Source of the DNA: Candidatus Kariarchaeota archaeon | GTDB lineage: Archaea > Asgardarchaeota > Heimdallarchaeia > Heimdallarchaeales > Kariarchaeaceae | Direction of reading: 5' to 3' | Assembly: GCA_016839545.1 (NCBI GenBank) | Contig: JAEOUB010000608.1 | Coordinates: forward strand, 1-5,982 | DNA length: 5,982 nucleotides | Shown: positions 5,875-5,982 of the stretch, piece by piece | Layout of the letters: the number at the start of each line of letters is the position of its first letter | How positions within the stretch are numbered: position 1 is the first letter of the stretch | Translations under genes and position numbers: made by a program | Notes under the pieces: generated by a model | What the model saw: the letters and a program-made list of their open reading frames with translations, nothing else | Told to the model about the DNA's origin: nothing | Databases searched by the model: none

Positions 5875-5982
5875 AAGTTTTTCAGAACATGGTCGATCAT
5901 AACGATTTCTAAGACGAAAAGTTCCTTTTGACAGATTCCACTGTGATTAATAATGAAAGTCATCTTTAATAGAGTTTCAACC

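Noticed and set aside
5760..5963. Minus-strand frame starting with ATG upstream of the methyltransferase
   Set aside because: It runs in a different frame through the methyltransferase N-terminus, shows no domain, and joining it would need a frameshift for which there is no evidence.
1..5982. Mobile element, CRISPR array, tRNA or defence island
   Set aside because: I saw no transposase or integrase motifs, no spaced direct repeats, no cloverleaf-like sequence and no nuclease or helicase genes. By-eye reading could miss a short or degenerate RNA gene.

Overview
This window of about 6 kb looks like a compact piece of an archaeal chromosome. The evidence for archaea is indirect. Promoter regions carry TATA-like A/T boxes at the spacing expected of archaeal promoters rather than clear -35/-10 pairs. 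One start has a GGTGGTGA ribosome-binding site. The protein at 1169-2458 ends in a longin/roadblock-like sensory fold of a kind I associate with archaea, especially Asgard genomes such as Thorarchaeota. That lineage guess is an inference and is not proven here. No rRNA, tRNA, CRISPR array, insertion sequence or clear repeat was seen.

Layout. (1) 9-1051, plus strand: a two-gene alkylation-response operon with a 4-bp ATGA overlap. An AdaA-type methyl-sensing regulator (metal-binding Ada domain plus AraC-type HTH) is followed by an AdaB/Ogt-type O6-alkylguanine-DNA alkyltransferase with an intact PCHRV active site. This is the Bacillus-style split arrangement, and it was probably acquired from bacteria. 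(2) 1169-2458, plus: an unnamed 429-residue protein with an ATP-cone-like N-terminus, a long helical middle and a longin/roadblock-like C-terminus. (3) 2448-3134, minus: a multi-spanning membrane protein, convergent with and overlapping the previous gene by 11 bp. (4) 3229-4563, plus: a single-chain fusion of a HAD phosphatase and a zinc-type class II aldolase, with both active sites intact, divergent from the membrane protein. (5) 4597-5202, plus: a four-helix membrane protein of unknown function 33 bp downstream. (6) 5176-5874, minus: a class I SAM-dependent methyltransferase with a GTG start, overlapping the preceding gene tail-to-tail by 27 bp.

How they fit together. Only adaA-adaB is a clear functional unit: sensing methylation damage and reversing it. 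The HAD-aldolase fusion is likely a two-step enzyme on a phosphorylated sugar or deoxysugar, and it may be co-transcribed with the membrane protein after it. The other genes appear to be independent neighbours. The best candidates for something undescribed are the HAD-aldolase fusion and the ATP-cone/longin-like protein.
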